NCBI GenBank assembly: GCA_964479625.1
Contig: CAYZMS010000031.1
Span: 1 to 45,632, forward strand
DNA: 45,632 nt
DNA from: CAYZMS01 sp964479625
GTDB taxonomy: Bacteria > Bacteroidota > Bacteroidia > Chitinophagales > Saprospiraceae
Direction: 5' to 3'
Numbering within the stretch: position 1 is the first letter of the stretch; the number at the start of each line of letters is the position of its first letter. Position numbers and translations under genes: made by a program. The notes beneath the pieces are model-generated. The model saw only the letters and a list, made by a program, of their open reading frames with translations. It made no database searches and was not told the origin of the DNA. Below, piece after piece: positions 35,899-45,610 of this stretch.

Positions 35899-36189
35899 CT
35901 ATATGACCTTGGTTAGTGTTCTGACAAATTCATAGAACTCTTTTTGGGTCAGCGCGTAGAAGGAGTTTTTACCATCCCGTTCTACTTTGACAATATCTTT
36001 GCCTTTAAGAATACGCAGATGATGAGAGGCTATGGCTTGTTCGATTTCCAGACGGGTGTAAAGTTCAGTTACCGTCAGGGGACCATGGTGGTAGAGGAGA
36101 TCAGTGATAGCAATACGTATGGGGTGCGCTACGGCCCTGAGGGTTTCTGTAGCGTTCTCTAGGAAACTTTCGTCAAAATGTGATTTCAT
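35899..36189 (-). CDS. ArsR-family winged-helix transcription regulator
   Basis: 96 residues. The order L-R-x-V-A-H-P-I-R-I-x-I-x-D-L-L (helix 1-2), T-V-T-E-L-Y-x-R-L (turn), A-I-A-S-H-H-L-R-I-L-K (recognition helix), then a wing with V-E-R-D-G-K-N-S-F-Y is that of ArsR/SmtB regulators. The metal motif E-L-C-V-C-D-L is absent (no cysteine at all), so it does not sense arsenic or soft metals at that site. It lies between the porin gene and a divergent sensor gene and probably controls one or both. Confidence 0.9.
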   Translation of the reverse strand: MKSHFDESFLENATETLRAVAHPIRIAITDLLYHHGPLTVTELYTRLEIEQAIASHHLRILKGKDIVKVERDGKNSFYALTQKEFYEFVRTLTKVI

Positions 36190-36243
36190 ATAGTATAGAT
36201 GATTCCTTTTCCTGTAAAAATATAGATATTAATATAGATCTAT
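36190..36243. promoter_or_regulatory. TATAGAT repeats, candidate ArsR operator
   Basis: In the divergent gap there are three copies of TATAGAT (36194-36200, 36221-36227 and 36233-36239 regions), the last forming the perfect palindrome ATAGATCTAT (36234-36243). A related repeat lies in the porin promoter. This is typical of an autoregulated ArsR site, but binding is only inferred. Confidence 0.4.
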
Positions 36244-36342
36244 TTATTTTTTCGATAAATTCCCAAAAAACTTGATGAGAAGCCTTTATTAGAGGCGTTG
36301 GGCTTGATATGCCGTAAAATCTTCTTTAATTCAAAAGAAAAA

Positions 36343-38301
36343 ATGCAAGGGGGAGCAAAAAATACCATTGCGCTAAGGATAGCAACCTTTTTGAAAGATT
36401 TTATGCCTTTCAGTCTTCTAAGAAGGGAACTGCTGTTGGAAATGGCTGCAGGAGTGGAGGTGCGATACCTGGAAGCAGGAGATATCCTTTTCGAGCAGGG
36501 AACCTCCCCCGGTGCATCGGTTTTTGTGCTTCGGGAAGGGGCAGTTCAATTATTACGGCAGAACGAAAGCGGAGTAGAAAGCCTGATCGATACCTGTGAT
36601 GAAGGGGATCTTTTTGGTATTCGGCCACTAATGGCAGGGCAGGAATATGCACTTACAGCGAAAGCCGTAGAAGAAAGTCTGGTCTATGTGATCCAGGCAG
36701 CACTTTTTCGAAAGGCTATGGAGCAGAATCCCGAGGTAACTTATTATCTAGCATCTGCATTTGCTTCTGGTCTACACCACATTGACTATGCTAATCTCTA
36801 CCGGGGACGGATCTTTCCACAGTCAACCGTTTCGAATACGGAAGCAGCCTATCATTTATTGGAAGTGCAGGGAGTAGAGGCACTTAGAACCCCCGTATGT
36901 TGTTTGCCCGGGATTAAGATCAGAGAGGCAGCGGGGATTATGAGTCGCGAAAACGTCAGTTCCATAATCGTTATCGACTCCAAACAGTTACCGGTGGGGA
37001 TCGTAACGGATAAGGACTTGCGCCACCGGGTGGCTACAGGGGAGGTCGGGATAGGGGAGGCGGTCCGTTCAATAATGTCCAGCCCGGTTGTGACCATCGC
37101 TCCTGAGTTAACGGTTGCCGATGTACAAATGAAGATGGTTCAACATCGGATTCATCATTTGTGTATTACCGAAGACGGAACCAGTCAGAGCCAGGTATGT
37201 GGAGTCATCACCGAACATGACCTCTTGGTCCTTCAGGCAAATAACCCGGCTATTCTGGTGCGGCAAATACGCCGGACCCGTCGAATTGCAGAATTGGAAA
37301 AGATACGGGCACAGGCAGAAATCTTGCTGAAAAAATACCTCTACCAGGAAGTTTCCATTGGTTTTATTTCGGGAGTGATGACGGAGATCAATGATGCATT
37401 GATCTACAGGGTGATCGAACTAAGTCTGGAGGAGATGGATGCAGAAGAAACCTATTCCCGACCTGCACAGGGCTTCTGTTGGTTAGCCTTGGGGAGTGAA
37501 GGGCGGGGAGAGCAACTGCTTCGCACCGATCAGGACAGTGCGCTGGTTTTTGAAGATTCCCCTTCAGGAACTTATAAGGAGGTTAAATCCTATTACTTGG
37601 AATTAGCGGGGAGGGTAACAGCTAAACTCAATGAATGTGGGTTTGAATTTTGCCCTGCGAATATGATGGGTAGCAATCCCGACTATTGCCTTTCTTTATC
37701 AGAATGGAAACGCCAGTTTGGAAAATGGATAGAAGAACCCAGTCCGGAAGCGGTAATGTATTCTACCATTTTTTTCGATTTTCGAGCAGTTTTCGGACAA
37801 AAGGAGTTAGCGGATGAGCTTACGAAATTCATTTTTGAACGCTTGGATCAACCTAACTTATTTCTGCAGTTTCTTGCTAAAAATGCCCTGCAAAACCCTC
37901 CCCCTTTATCCTTCTTTCGGAATTTCGTAGTGGAAAAAAGCGGGGAGCACAAGGACGCTTTTGATATCAAGGCAAGGGCAATGATGCCCCTGACCGATGC
38001 AGCGCGTTTGTTGGTCCTCTCCGCAAGGGTCGGTCATATCAATAATACCTTTCGAAGGTTCGATAAATTGGCCGAATTGGAACCAAATAACCGGGAGCTT
38101 TATGAACAGGCGGCCGATGCCTATGAAGTCCTCATGCGATACAGAGCGTTGGAAGGACTTCGAAACGAAAGCTCTGGCAGGTACTTTAGACCCGAAGACC
38201 TTACCAAAATGCAACGTCTACACTTGCGCAATGCCTTTCGACCGATCAGGGAATTGCAATCCTTGATCACCGTCCGTTTTAACCTATCCTTACTGCGGTA
38301 A
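36343..38301 (+). CDS. cNMP-binding/CBS/DUF294 nucleotidyltransferase-like sensor
   Basis: 652 residues, cytoplasmic. A cyclic-nucleotide-binding fold (about 20-140), a CBS pair (about 180-305), a DUF294 nucleotidyltransferase-like domain with G-S-E-G-R-G-E-Q-x-x-x-T-D-Q-D-x-A (about 383-400), and a DUF294 C-terminal helical domain (about 490-630). Such proteins commonly accompany DUF4212/symporter pairs and likely link uptake to nucleotide levels, though a substrate for the transferase domain is not established. It is divergent from arsR. ATG 36343 is preferred over TTG 36298 because the upstream residues do not fit the domain. Confidence 0.9.
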   Translation: MQGGAKNTIALRIATFLKDFMPFSLLRRELLLEMAAGVEVRYLEAGDILFEQGTSPGASVFVLREGAVQLLRQNESGVESLIDTCDEGDLFGIRPLMAGQEYALTAKAVEESLVYVIQAALFRKAMEQNPEVTYYLASAFASGLHHIDYANLYRGRIFPQSTVSNTEAAYHLLEVQGVEALRTPVCCLPGIKIREAAGIMSRENVSSIIVIDSKQLPVGIVTDKDLRHRVATGEVGIGEAVRSIMSSPVVTIAPELTVADVQMKMVQHRIHHLCITEDGTSQSQVCGVITEHDLLVLQANNPAILVRQIRRTRRIAELEKIRAQAEILLKKYLYQEVSIGFISGVMTEINDALIYRVIELSLEEMDAEETYSRPAQGFCWLALGSEGRGEQLLRTDQDSALVFEDSPSGTYKEVKSYYLELAGRVTAKLNECGFEFCPANMMGSNPDYCLSLSEWKRQFGKWIEEPSPEAVMYSTIFFDFRAVFGQKELADELTKFIFERLDQPNLFLQFLAKNALQNPPPLSFFRNFVVEKSGEHKDAFDIKARAMMPLTDAARLLVLSARVGHINNTFRRFDKLAELEPNNRELYEQAADAYEVLMRYRALEGLRNESSGRYFRPEDLTKMQRLHLRNAFRPIRELQSLITVRFNLSLLR

Positions 38302-38357
38302 TAAAATGCTTATTTTTCAAGATCTAAAATTCCATATAAATGCTAAAATCACACATT

Positions 38358-40508
38358 ATGAAACCATTTCAAATCGTACTTTTGCTCGCTGCCGTCCTTT
38401 GGTCTTGTCAAAGTGAACCTGCAGGCAAAATGGAAAACGTTAATTACCCTTCTATGCAATTACAATATCCGGAAACGGATACCGTAAACCATGTGGACGA
38501 ATACCACGGCGTTCAAGTAAATGATCCTTATCGGTGGCTGGAGGATGATCGGTCTTCTGAAACGGAAGATTGGGTTAAACGTCAGAATTCGGTTACTTTC
38601 GATTATCTCGAAAAGATCCCCTTTCGGGAAGCTATCAAGGAACGTCTTACGGAACTGTGGAATTACGAAAAATTCAGTGCCCCTTTCGAAGAGGGAGGCT
38701 ACACCTACTTTTATAAAAATGATGGTTTGCAAAACCAGTCCGTAGTTTACCGGCAAAAAGGGGACTCGGAACCTGAGGTATTTCTGGATCCAAACACCTT
38801 TTCGGAAGATGGGACTACCCAGCTGAGGGGAATGTCCTTTACCGAAAAAGGCGATAAGGTAGCCTACCTGATCAGCGAGGGAGGGTCAGATTGGAGAAAG
38901 GCTATTGTCATGGATGTCAATACCAGGGAAATTCTGGAAGATACCCTAAAGGATATTAAGTTTTCTGGGATATCCTGGAAAGGAGAAGAGGGCTTTTTTT
39001 ACAGTTCTTACGATAAGCCAAAGGGGAGCGAGCTTTCTGCTATGACTCAGCGCCACAAGCTTTATTATCACCGATTAGGTACCGATCAAAGCGAAGATGA
39101 ACTGATCTTTGGGGGCGACCAAACTCCCCGGCGGTACATTGGGGGTTATGTCACGGAAGACGAGCGTTGGTTGGTGATCACCGCTGCTATTTCTACTACC
39201 GGTAATGAGTTATACATCAAGGATCTCGGCAAGGAGGGAAGTCCGATCGTTCCCGTGTTTGCAAATTTTGATAACGATCATCAGGTAGCCCATAGTGAGG
39301 GAGAAGTGTTGTACATACTTACCAACCTGGATGCACCCAACCAACGCCTTGTTAAGGTAAATGCTTCTGATCCTGGTCCCGAAAACTGGGAAGAGGTAAT
39401 TAAGGAGCGGGATCAACCGCTTTCCTTGAGCACTGGTGGGGGCTATTTCTTTGCTGAATACTTGAAAGATGCGCTTTCCTATGTTGAGCAAGTAGATCTT
39501 GATGGGGCCATTGTCCGGGAAATTGAACTGCCGGGACAGGGATCTGTCAGTGGATTTGGAGGGAAATGGCAGCAGGAAGAGTTGTATTACACTTTTACAA
39601 GTTATGTTTATCCTTCGACTATTTTCCGGTTCGACCCCGAAAGCGGGACCTCAACTGTTTACAAAGAAAGCGGGGTGCAATGGGATCCGGATAAGTACGA
39701 ATCCAGGCAGGTGTTCTACACCTCCAAGGATGGAACGAAGATCCCCATGATGATCACTCACAAGAAGGGTTTGGAAAAGGACGGCTCTAATCCTGCCATG
39801 TTGTATGGCTATGGTGGTTTTAATATTAGCCTTACCCCGAGTTTCAGTACTGCGAATATCATTTGGCTCGAAAACGGAGGCGTATATGCCGTTCCCAATT
39901 TACGTGGAGGAGGCGAATACGGAGAAGCCTGGCACAAGGCGGGAACCAAGATGAACAAGCAGAATGTATTCGATGACTTCATTGCTGCAGCTGAGTATCT
40001 GATAGAGGAAGGGTATACTTCCAGTGAGCGGCTGGCTATTCGGGGAGGGTCAAATGGAGGTCTTTTAGTTGCTGCAGTTATGACCCAGCGTCCGGACCTG
40101 ATGCAGGTAGCTTTGCCGGCAGTTGGGGTTTTGGATATGCTGCGGTACGATAAGTTTACTGCGGGAGCCGGTTGGGCCTACGATTATGGGACTGCAGAAG
40201 AAAGCCCTGAGATGTTCGAATACCTCAAGGGCTACAGCCCCGTTCATAATGTGAAACCAGGGAGCTGTTATCCCGCGACTATGGTCACTACAGCGGACCA
40301 CGACGACCGGGTGGTGCCTGCACATTCCTTCAAATTTGCTGCTGAATTGCAAAAACACCAATCTTGTGAAAAACCTACGGTCATTCGCATTGACACCAAT
40401 TCTGGACATGGCGCCAGTTCAACTACCAAGACCATAGAGTCCTACACGGATCTATTTGCCTTTACGTTTTATAACCTGGATGCGACGGTCCAATATCTAA
40501 AAAATTAA
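38358..40508 (+). CDS. Prolyl oligopeptidase, S9A family lipoprotein
   Basis: 716 residues: lipoprotein signal (M-K-P-F... with L-W-S-C at about 14-17), a seven-bladed propeller (about 85-430) and an alpha/beta-hydrolase domain (about 1-80 and 430-716). The catalytic triad is Ser565 (G-G-S-N-G-G), an Asp in D-H-D-D-R-V-V-P (about 647-654) and His684 (S-G-H-G-A). It cuts short peptides after proline, here in the periplasm. The start ATG 38358 gives the lipobox; ATG 38340 would place six polar residues before it. Confidence 0.95.
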   Translation: MKPFQIVLLLAAVLWSCQSEPAGKMENVNYPSMQLQYPETDTVNHVDEYHGVQVNDPYRWLEDDRSSETEDWVKRQNSVTFDYLEKIPFREAIKERLTELWNYEKFSAPFEEGGYTYFYKNDGLQNQSVVYRQKGDSEPEVFLDPNTFSEDGTTQLRGMSFTEKGDKVAYLISEGGSDWRKAIVMDVNTREILEDTLKDIKFSGISWKGEEGFFYSSYDKPKGSELSAMTQRHKLYYHRLGTDQSEDELIFGGDQTPRRYIGGYVTEDERWLVITAAISTTGNELYIKDLGKEGSPIVPVFANFDNDHQVAHSEGEVLYILTNLDAPNQRLVKVNASDPGPENWEEVIKERDQPLSLSTGGGYFFAEYLKDALSYVEQVDLDGAIVREIELPGQGSVSGFGGKWQQEELYYTFTSYVYPSTIFRFDPESGTSTVYKESGVQWDPDKYESRQVFYTSKDGTKIPMMITHKKGLEKDGSNPAMLYGYGGFNISLTPSFSTANIIWLENGGVYAVPNLRGGGEYGEAWHKAGTKMNKQNVFDDFIAAAEYLIEEGYTSSERLAIRGGSNGGLLVAAVMTQRPDLMQVALPAVGVLDMLRYDKFTAGAGWAYDYGTAEESPEMFEYLKGYSPVHNVKPGSCYPATMVTTADHDDRVVPAHSFKFAAELQKHQSCEKPTVIRIDTNSGHGASSTTKTIESYTDLFAFTFYNLDATVQYLKN

Positions 40509-40516
40509 AGAAATGC

Positions 40517-40549
40517 GGGTAGAGCCGTTGCATTGCCATGGCTCTACCC
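40517..40549. repeat. Palindromic repeat, copy 1
   Basis: GGGTAGAGCC (40517-40526) and GGCTCTACCC (40540-40549) form a perfect 10-bp stem with a 13-base loop containing TTGCATTGC. A copy alike at 26 of 30 bases lies at 41097-41126, just past the next gene. Confidence 0.7.
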
Positions 40550-40562
40550 ACAACCGACCATT

Positions 40563-41102
40563 ATGTCTACCAAACAAAAAACATTAGAACGCCTGGATAA
40601 GCTGGACGAACAGTTGGATCAATTATTTCAGGTATTATCAGCAATGCCTGAAGCGGAACTAAATCGCCAACCTGATCCCGGTCGATGGACTGCGCTCAAT
40701 AATCTGCAGCATTTGCGTTTGAGTGAAGGCTTATCCCAAAGGTATATTCGAAAGAAATTGGATAACACCCCAGTCGATCAACTGCCTTCTCTGGGAATTA
40801 CACAGGCATACCGGAGGGCTTTACTGGAGGCCTGGTCGGGCTTGCCCATCAAAACCAAAGCTCCAAAATTCGTCAATGAGGACCATTTTACGCAGGGGGA
40901 ATCCCTGAAGGCCATTCAAGCCGGCTGGAAGGAAGAGCGCAGGCAATTGCGTACTTACCTAGAGCAACAACCAGAGGAAGTTTTCCGAAAGGCAGCCTAC
41001 AAACACCCTTTTGCAGGCCGTATTTCCTTTGAAGGTATGTTACGGTTTTTTGAACTACATTTTAAGCGACATCGGGAACAATTATTTCGGGCATTGGGGT
41101 AG
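40563..41102 (+). CDS. DinB-like four-helix protein
   Basis: 179 residues of mainly helical sequence. The start L-D-x-L-x-x-x-L-x-Q-L and W-T-A-L-N-N-L-Q-H-L-R (about 37-48) plus a C-terminal H-F-K-R-H-x-E-Q (about 166-175) fit the DinB/YfiT superfamily, in which three His bind a metal; His45, a His in N-E-D-H-F or F-E-L-H-F, and His170 are candidates. DinB proteins are often thiol transferases or have no known function. ATG 40563 was chosen over 40533 because the upstream part is made from the palindrome. It ends in the same palindrome as pyrG. Confidence 0.75.
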   Translation: MSTKQKTLERLDKLDEQLDQLFQVLSAMPEAELNRQPDPGRWTALNNLQHLRLSEGLSQRYIRKKLDNTPVDQLPSLGITQAYRRALLEAWSGLPIKTKAPKFVNEDHFTQGESLKAIQAGWKEERRQLRTYLEQQPEEVFRKAAYKHPFAGRISFEGMLRFFELHFKRHREQLFRALG

Positions 41103-41130
41103 AGTCCTTGCATTGCAACGGCTCTAGGTC
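41097..41130. repeat. Palindromic repeat, copy 2, carrying both convergent stop codons
   Basis: TAGAG (41100-41104) and CTCTA (41122-41126) bound an imperfect palindrome with the core TTGCATTGC. The left TAG is the stop codon of the DinB-like gene and the right CTA is the TAG stop of pyrG on the other strand. It may also act as a bidirectional terminator. Confidence 0.65.
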
Positions 41131-42758
41131 TCTGGATTATTCTCGTTTTTCGCCCGGTATTCCATGGCTGCTTTAACAAACCCGACAAATAGAGGATGGG
41201 GATTTTCTACGGTGCTTTTTAGCTCCGGATGGAATTGAGCACCGATAAACCATGGATGATCCCGAAGTTCAACAATCTCGACCAGGTCTGTATCGGGGTT
41301 AATACCTGTTGGAATAAGGCCTGCTTTTTCTATCTGGGCCCGGTAGGCATTATTGAATTCGAAGCGATGCCGGTGGCGCTCACTTACTTTTAAATGGCCA
41401 TAGGCCCTTTGGGCTTTCGATTTGCGTTTTAATTCACAAACATAGGCACCAAGGCGCATAGTGCCCCCTTTTTGGGTAACCCCTTTCTGATCTTCCATTA
41501 GGTCAATTACCGGGTGGGGAGTGTGTTGGTCCATTTCCGTAGAATGGGCCTGATCCAGGCCAAGTATATTTCTGGAGAACTCAATTACAGCGCATTGCAT
41601 ACCCAGGCAAATTCCAAAAAATGGCATTTTTTGTTCCCTTACCAATTGGATGGCTTTGATCTTCCCTTCAATGCCGCGTTCTCCGAAGCCGGGAGCTACC
41701 AAAACCCCGTGAAAGGAAGCAAGTTTTTCCTGTATTTCCTTTGTATTGGTCTCCAACTGCTCCGAGTGGATCGGGATTACACTCACCTCACATTCATTTA
41801 CAGCTCCGGCATGGACAAAAGCTTCATGAATAGACTTATAGGCATCCTGTAATTCATTGTATTTACCAACTAACCCAATAGTGACATGGTGAGTGGGGTT
41901 TTTTAACTTGCCGAGGAAAGTTTTCCAGGCACTGAGGTTGGGCTCCCGGCGATCCTGAAGGCGCAACTTCGCGATCACGGTCTGGTCCAGTCGCTCTTTC
42001 AACATCAGAAGCGGGACATCATAGATCGTTTCTGCATCGAGGGCTTCGATCACAGAACTGACTTCTACATTACAGAACAGGGCAAGTTTGCGGCGAATAT
42101 CATTATTAATGGGGTATTCGGTTCTGCAGACAAGGATATCCGGCTGGATTCCAGTATTGAGTAATTCCTTTACGCTGTGCTGGGTGGGTTTGGTCTTTAA
42201 TTCCTTTGCAGCCCGCAGATAGGGAATAAGCGTTAAATGAATGACCAGACAGTTGTCTGCTCCCAGTTCCCAGCGTAGTTGACGCAGGCTCTCCAGGTAA
42301 GGCAAGGATTCTATGTCCCCAACGGTCCCGCCCAATTCGGTTATAACGATCTCGTAATCGCTGGAGTTCCCGAGCAGATGCACCCGCCTTTTGATCTCAT
42401 CAGTGATATGGGGGATGACCTGTACGGTTTTGCCCAGATAGTCACCCGCTCGTTCCTTATTTATCACCGTTTGATAAATACGCCCGGTAGTTACATTGTT
42501 AGCCTGGGAGGTGGGGCGGTTTAGGAATCGTTCATAATGGCCCAGGTCGAGATCCGTTTCAGCTCCATCATCGGTGACATAGCATTCTCCGTGTTCATAG
42601 GGGTTCAGTGTTCCCGGATCCACATTTATATAAGGGTCGAATTTTTGAATAGTGACTGAGAACCCCCTTGCTTGCAAGAGCTTTGCCAACGAAGCAGAAA
42701 TAATACCTTTTCCCAAAGAGGAAGTAACGCCTCCCGTAACAAAAATATATTTAGTCAT
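41124..42758 (-). CDS. pyrG: CTP synthase
   Basis: 544 residues, the normal length. An amidoligase domain (about 1-270) with the P-loop-like G-G-V-T-S-S-L-G-K-G near the start and the D-P-Y-I-N-V-D-P-G-T-L-N-P motif, and a class I glutamine amidotransferase domain (about 290-540) with nucleophile Cys in G-I-C-L-G-M-Q and the His/Glu pair in F-H-P-E. It makes CTP from UTP, ATP and glutamine. ATG 42758 is preferred because M-T-K-Y-I-F-V-T-G-G is the family start; an in-frame ATG at 42797 adds 13 residues. Confidence 0.98.
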   Translation of the reverse strand: MTKYIFVTGGVTSSLGKGIISASLAKLLQARGFSVTIQKFDPYINVDPGTLNPYEHGECYVTDDGAETDLDLGHYERFLNRPTSQANNVTTGRIYQTVINKERAGDYLGKTVQVIPHITDEIKRRVHLLGNSSDYEIVITELGGTVGDIESLPYLESLRQLRWELGADNCLVIHLTLIPYLRAAKELKTKPTQHSVKELLNTGIQPDILVCRTEYPINNDIRRKLALFCNVEVSSVIEALDAETIYDVPLLMLKERLDQTVIAKLRLQDRREPNLSAWKTFLGKLKNPTHHVTIGLVGKYNELQDAYKSIHEAFVHAGAVNECEVSVIPIHSEQLETNTKEIQEKLASFHGVLVAPGFGERGIEGKIKAIQLVREQKMPFFGICLGMQCAVIEFSRNILGLDQAHSTEMDQHTPHPVIDLMEDQKGVTQKGGTMRLGAYVCELKRKSKAQRAYGHLKVSERHRHRFEFNNAYRAQIEKAGLIPTGINPDTDLVEIVELRDHPWFIGAQFHPELKSTVENPHPLFVGFVKAAMEYRAKNENNPET

Positions 42759-42962
42759 ATATAGAATTGAAATTCGAAAAGAACTAGAACCCAGCACTTA
42801 CACCGGCTTAGTTCTTTCCATTTGCGTTTCTTTCATTACGGGATGTAAAGATAAGGAAGCCCTGTGGATATATCGCAGACTTTATTTTGGAAATAAAACT
42901 TAACCTCTATTTAACCTCAGCAGTTCCCTGGGTAAAGTACACACGTAGGTTTTACCGTGTAG

Positions 42963-44318
42963 TACACTTGTCAAGCTCAGCAGTGTGTTTTATCTTAAGC
43001 AAATGGGAAGAAAAAATTATAAATACTATCGTTCTAGACTTGATGTCAATCAATTGGTTTTGGACAATTTAAGGCTGTTCAGGGAAATTCCTGATCCTCG
43101 CAATAGGGTAATTAATCAATCTTTAGCTGATGTTTGTCAGTCAGGTTTCGCGATGTTTCATCTGAAATTTCCTTCGCTTCTTGATTTCGATAGTGCGACC
43201 GTTCATCAAAAAGCTAATTTAAAGTCTGTGTATGGGATATAAAGCGTGTGTAGTGATTCTCAGATGCGACGTATTTTGGATGCTGTTGAACTTACGCATA
43301 TCATCACTCGCATTGCTCAACTCCTGAATCATAAATTTCAAAAAGTGGGTGGTGCTCGTCAGTTCCAGGTTTTTGACCAGCGTCTCATCTTGAGCCTGGA
43401 TGGGGTCGAACATTTTCGCTTCAATAAAGTACGTTGTGAGAACTGCCTGGAAAAAACCTCTTCCCAAAAAGGTACTTCTTATTATCCCCAAATGCTATGT
43501 GGTAGCATTGTGCATCCAGATGAATCGCAAGTTTTTTTGGCTGCTGCCGAACCAATCGCCAAACAGGACGGCGCCACCAAAAGGCACTGCGAACGAAATG
43601 CGACTACGGGTGTAATTACAGACCTTAAGACAACCTATTCTGATTTTAAATTCTTAGTGGCTGCCATTGGTCTTTACAGTTGTGGTCCTGTTATTGACTT
43701 GCTGAAACAAGAAGAACACGATTTCATTATTGCGGTTAAACCAGGTGATTACAGCAACCTTTTTACCCATTTTGACACTTGGTCAGAACGATCAGCAACG
43801 ACCAAATTGAAGGTAGCAAAAAAGGAATCACACACCGATTTGGATGGGCTAACGGCATAGCGTTAAACCAGAGTTGGGCCGACATGAAACTCAATATTCT
43901 GGTCTATGAACAAGTAGACCGCAAGGGAAAAATCACCCGATTTAGTTGGGTGATAAATCGTAAAATTACCAGGCGCAATGTGGAGATGGTTATGCGCATT
44001 GGACGAAGCCGTTGGAAGATAGAAAATGAAACATTTAATACCCTGAAAAACCAAGGTTATCATTTTGAACATAATTACGGACACGGTAAAAAATACTTTT
44101 GCTCGACCTTGGCTCTTTTAATGCTATTAGCCTTTTTAATCGACCAACTTGTTGAGCTTTGCAGTCAACCATTTCAATTAATTTTAAAAGCAGCCCAGAC
44201 AAAAAAAAGTTTGGTTTCAACAAATAGCCATATTTACCTCCGTTGAATCGGACAATTTCATCAGCATTTATGGCAGGTTGGCTGAGCTCTTCGAAGTTCA
44301 ATTGATTTGACACGTGCA
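42963..44318 (+). mobile_element. Insertion sequence with decayed transposase
   Basis: About 1356 bases. The left end TACACTTGTCAA (42963-42974) and the reverse complement of the right end TGCACGTGTCAA (44307-44318) agree at 10 of 12 positions and bracket a transposase that ends inside the right repeat. No direct target duplication is seen. The left limit is less sure because an extra imperfect inverted repeat lies at 42931-42966. Confidence 0.7.
43003..44310 (+). pseudogene. DDE transposase, broken in three places
   Basis: A transposase of about 435 residues once repaired. Starting at ATG 43003, TAA at 43240-43242 interrupts the frame; it then runs to the sequence GCAAAAAAGG (about 43809-43821), where a -1 shift is needed; a further +1 shift is needed in the A8 run at 44201-44208 to reach the C-terminus ending at TGA 44308-44310. 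After joining, the family features S-L-D-G-V-E, G-R-x-R-W-K-I-E-N-E-x-F-N-T-L-K-N-Q-G-Y and E-H-N-Y-G-H-G-K are continuous. It resembles IS4-like/ISNCY-type DDE transposases; exact family not determined. The A_AAA_AAG heptamer also fits programmed -1 frameshifting, but the other lesions argue for decay or sequencing errors. Confidence 0.8.
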
Positions 44319-45560
44319 CAGATTACCCTGCAAACTGCTGTTGCCAGAGCTAAATCTTCCTTTAACTCCCTGAAGTTTGGAGGCTTTTACTCTACTAAGG
44401 ATCGTTTTTTCAGGGATAATGTATTTCAGAACGAAACCGGGCAGGCAGCTCCTTATGACGGGGATCCTGTAGAGTACTTCGGCTCGGATAATGTAGGTAT
44501 CATCAACGAAGAGGCAGGCCGTTTTACTATTGTTTTGTATCCCACCAGTTTTGCGAAATCGACCAATGAGAACTCCTATGATGGTATGGAGAATATCACC
44601 GCTTATTACGGTATGGTCAACTACGATTTTGAATGGCTGAAGGTGATCGCCGGGGCTCGTGTCGAGATTACCGATATTTCCATTGAAAACCTGATTGGTG
44701 AAACCGGCTCTGTTGAAGCCACAGATTTCCTACCATCCGTAAACCTTATTCATCCGATCATCGAGGATATGAATATCAGGGCTTCTTTCAGATGTACGCT
44801 GGCCAGTCCCAATATGTGGGAACTGGCACCTTTCATTTCTTTTGATCTTGGCGGGGACTTTTGTATTTATGGAAATCCGGACCTGGACCGTACATTGATC
44901 AATAATTATGACCTGCGTTGGGAATATTTTACACGACCCGGAGAGATTATCGCACTGAGCGGTTACTACAAAGATTTTGATGATCCCATCGTTACGACCT
45001 TCGTTCCGGAAGCGAGTAACCCCATTATTGAGTATCAAAATGTTGACCAGGCCACTGTTTACGGAGCGGAATTAGAGTTCCGTAAACGACTGGATTTCAT
45101 TTCCGAGTCCTTGTTTAACCTTAAGTTGCTCACCAACTTCTCTCTCATCCGCTCTGAGGTAGATATTCCGGATGATGAGCAGGCGGTTATTGATAAGTTT
45201 AATCCCGAAAAGGGGAACTCGCGCCCTTTACAAGGGCAATCGAATTTCCTGATCAATACGGCCTTAAACTGGAATGACCCGGATAAGGCTTTGGATGCCA
45301 TTCTGGCCTTTAATGTGTTTGGGGAGTGCCTGGATGACATCTCTTCGGGAACGAACCCTGATATTTACGAGCAGCCTCGCCCTCAGCTAGACTTTTCCAT
45401 TAGTAAAGGGTTCGGGGAACATATTGGTGTTCGGGTTTCAGCACAGAATTTATTGAATCCGGATACCCGTAAATTTATGGAGTATAGAGGAAACAAGTAT
45501 GACATTACCCAGTATAGAACGGGGGTAGTATTCAAACTTGGAGTTTCCTATTCCATCTAA
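44319..45560 (+). pseudogene. TonB-dependent receptor, C-terminal barrel only
   Basis: About 413 residues that match only the C-terminal beta-barrel of a TonB-dependent receptor: strands such as L-K-F-G-G-F-Y-S, M-W-E-L-A-P-F-I-S-F-D-L-G-G-D and Y-G-N-P-D-L, ending in a terminal strand with V-F-K-L-G-V-S-Y. Signal peptide, N-terminal domain and plug are missing, and the frame opens directly at the right end of the insertion sequence. No N-terminal half lies on the other side. The fragment cannot be exported and is a remnant. The original substrate is unknown. Confidence 0.85.
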
Positions 45561-45587
45561 AGAATTGGGTTTTATAAAAAACATGAG

Positions 45588-45610
45588 TCATCCCGAATTT
45601 TTTGGGATGA
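45588..45610 (+). terminator. Possible hairpin terminator
   Basis: TCATCCC (45588-45594) and GGGATGA (45604-45610) form a 7-bp stem with a T-rich loop 28 bases after the receptor stop codon. Confidence 0.5.
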
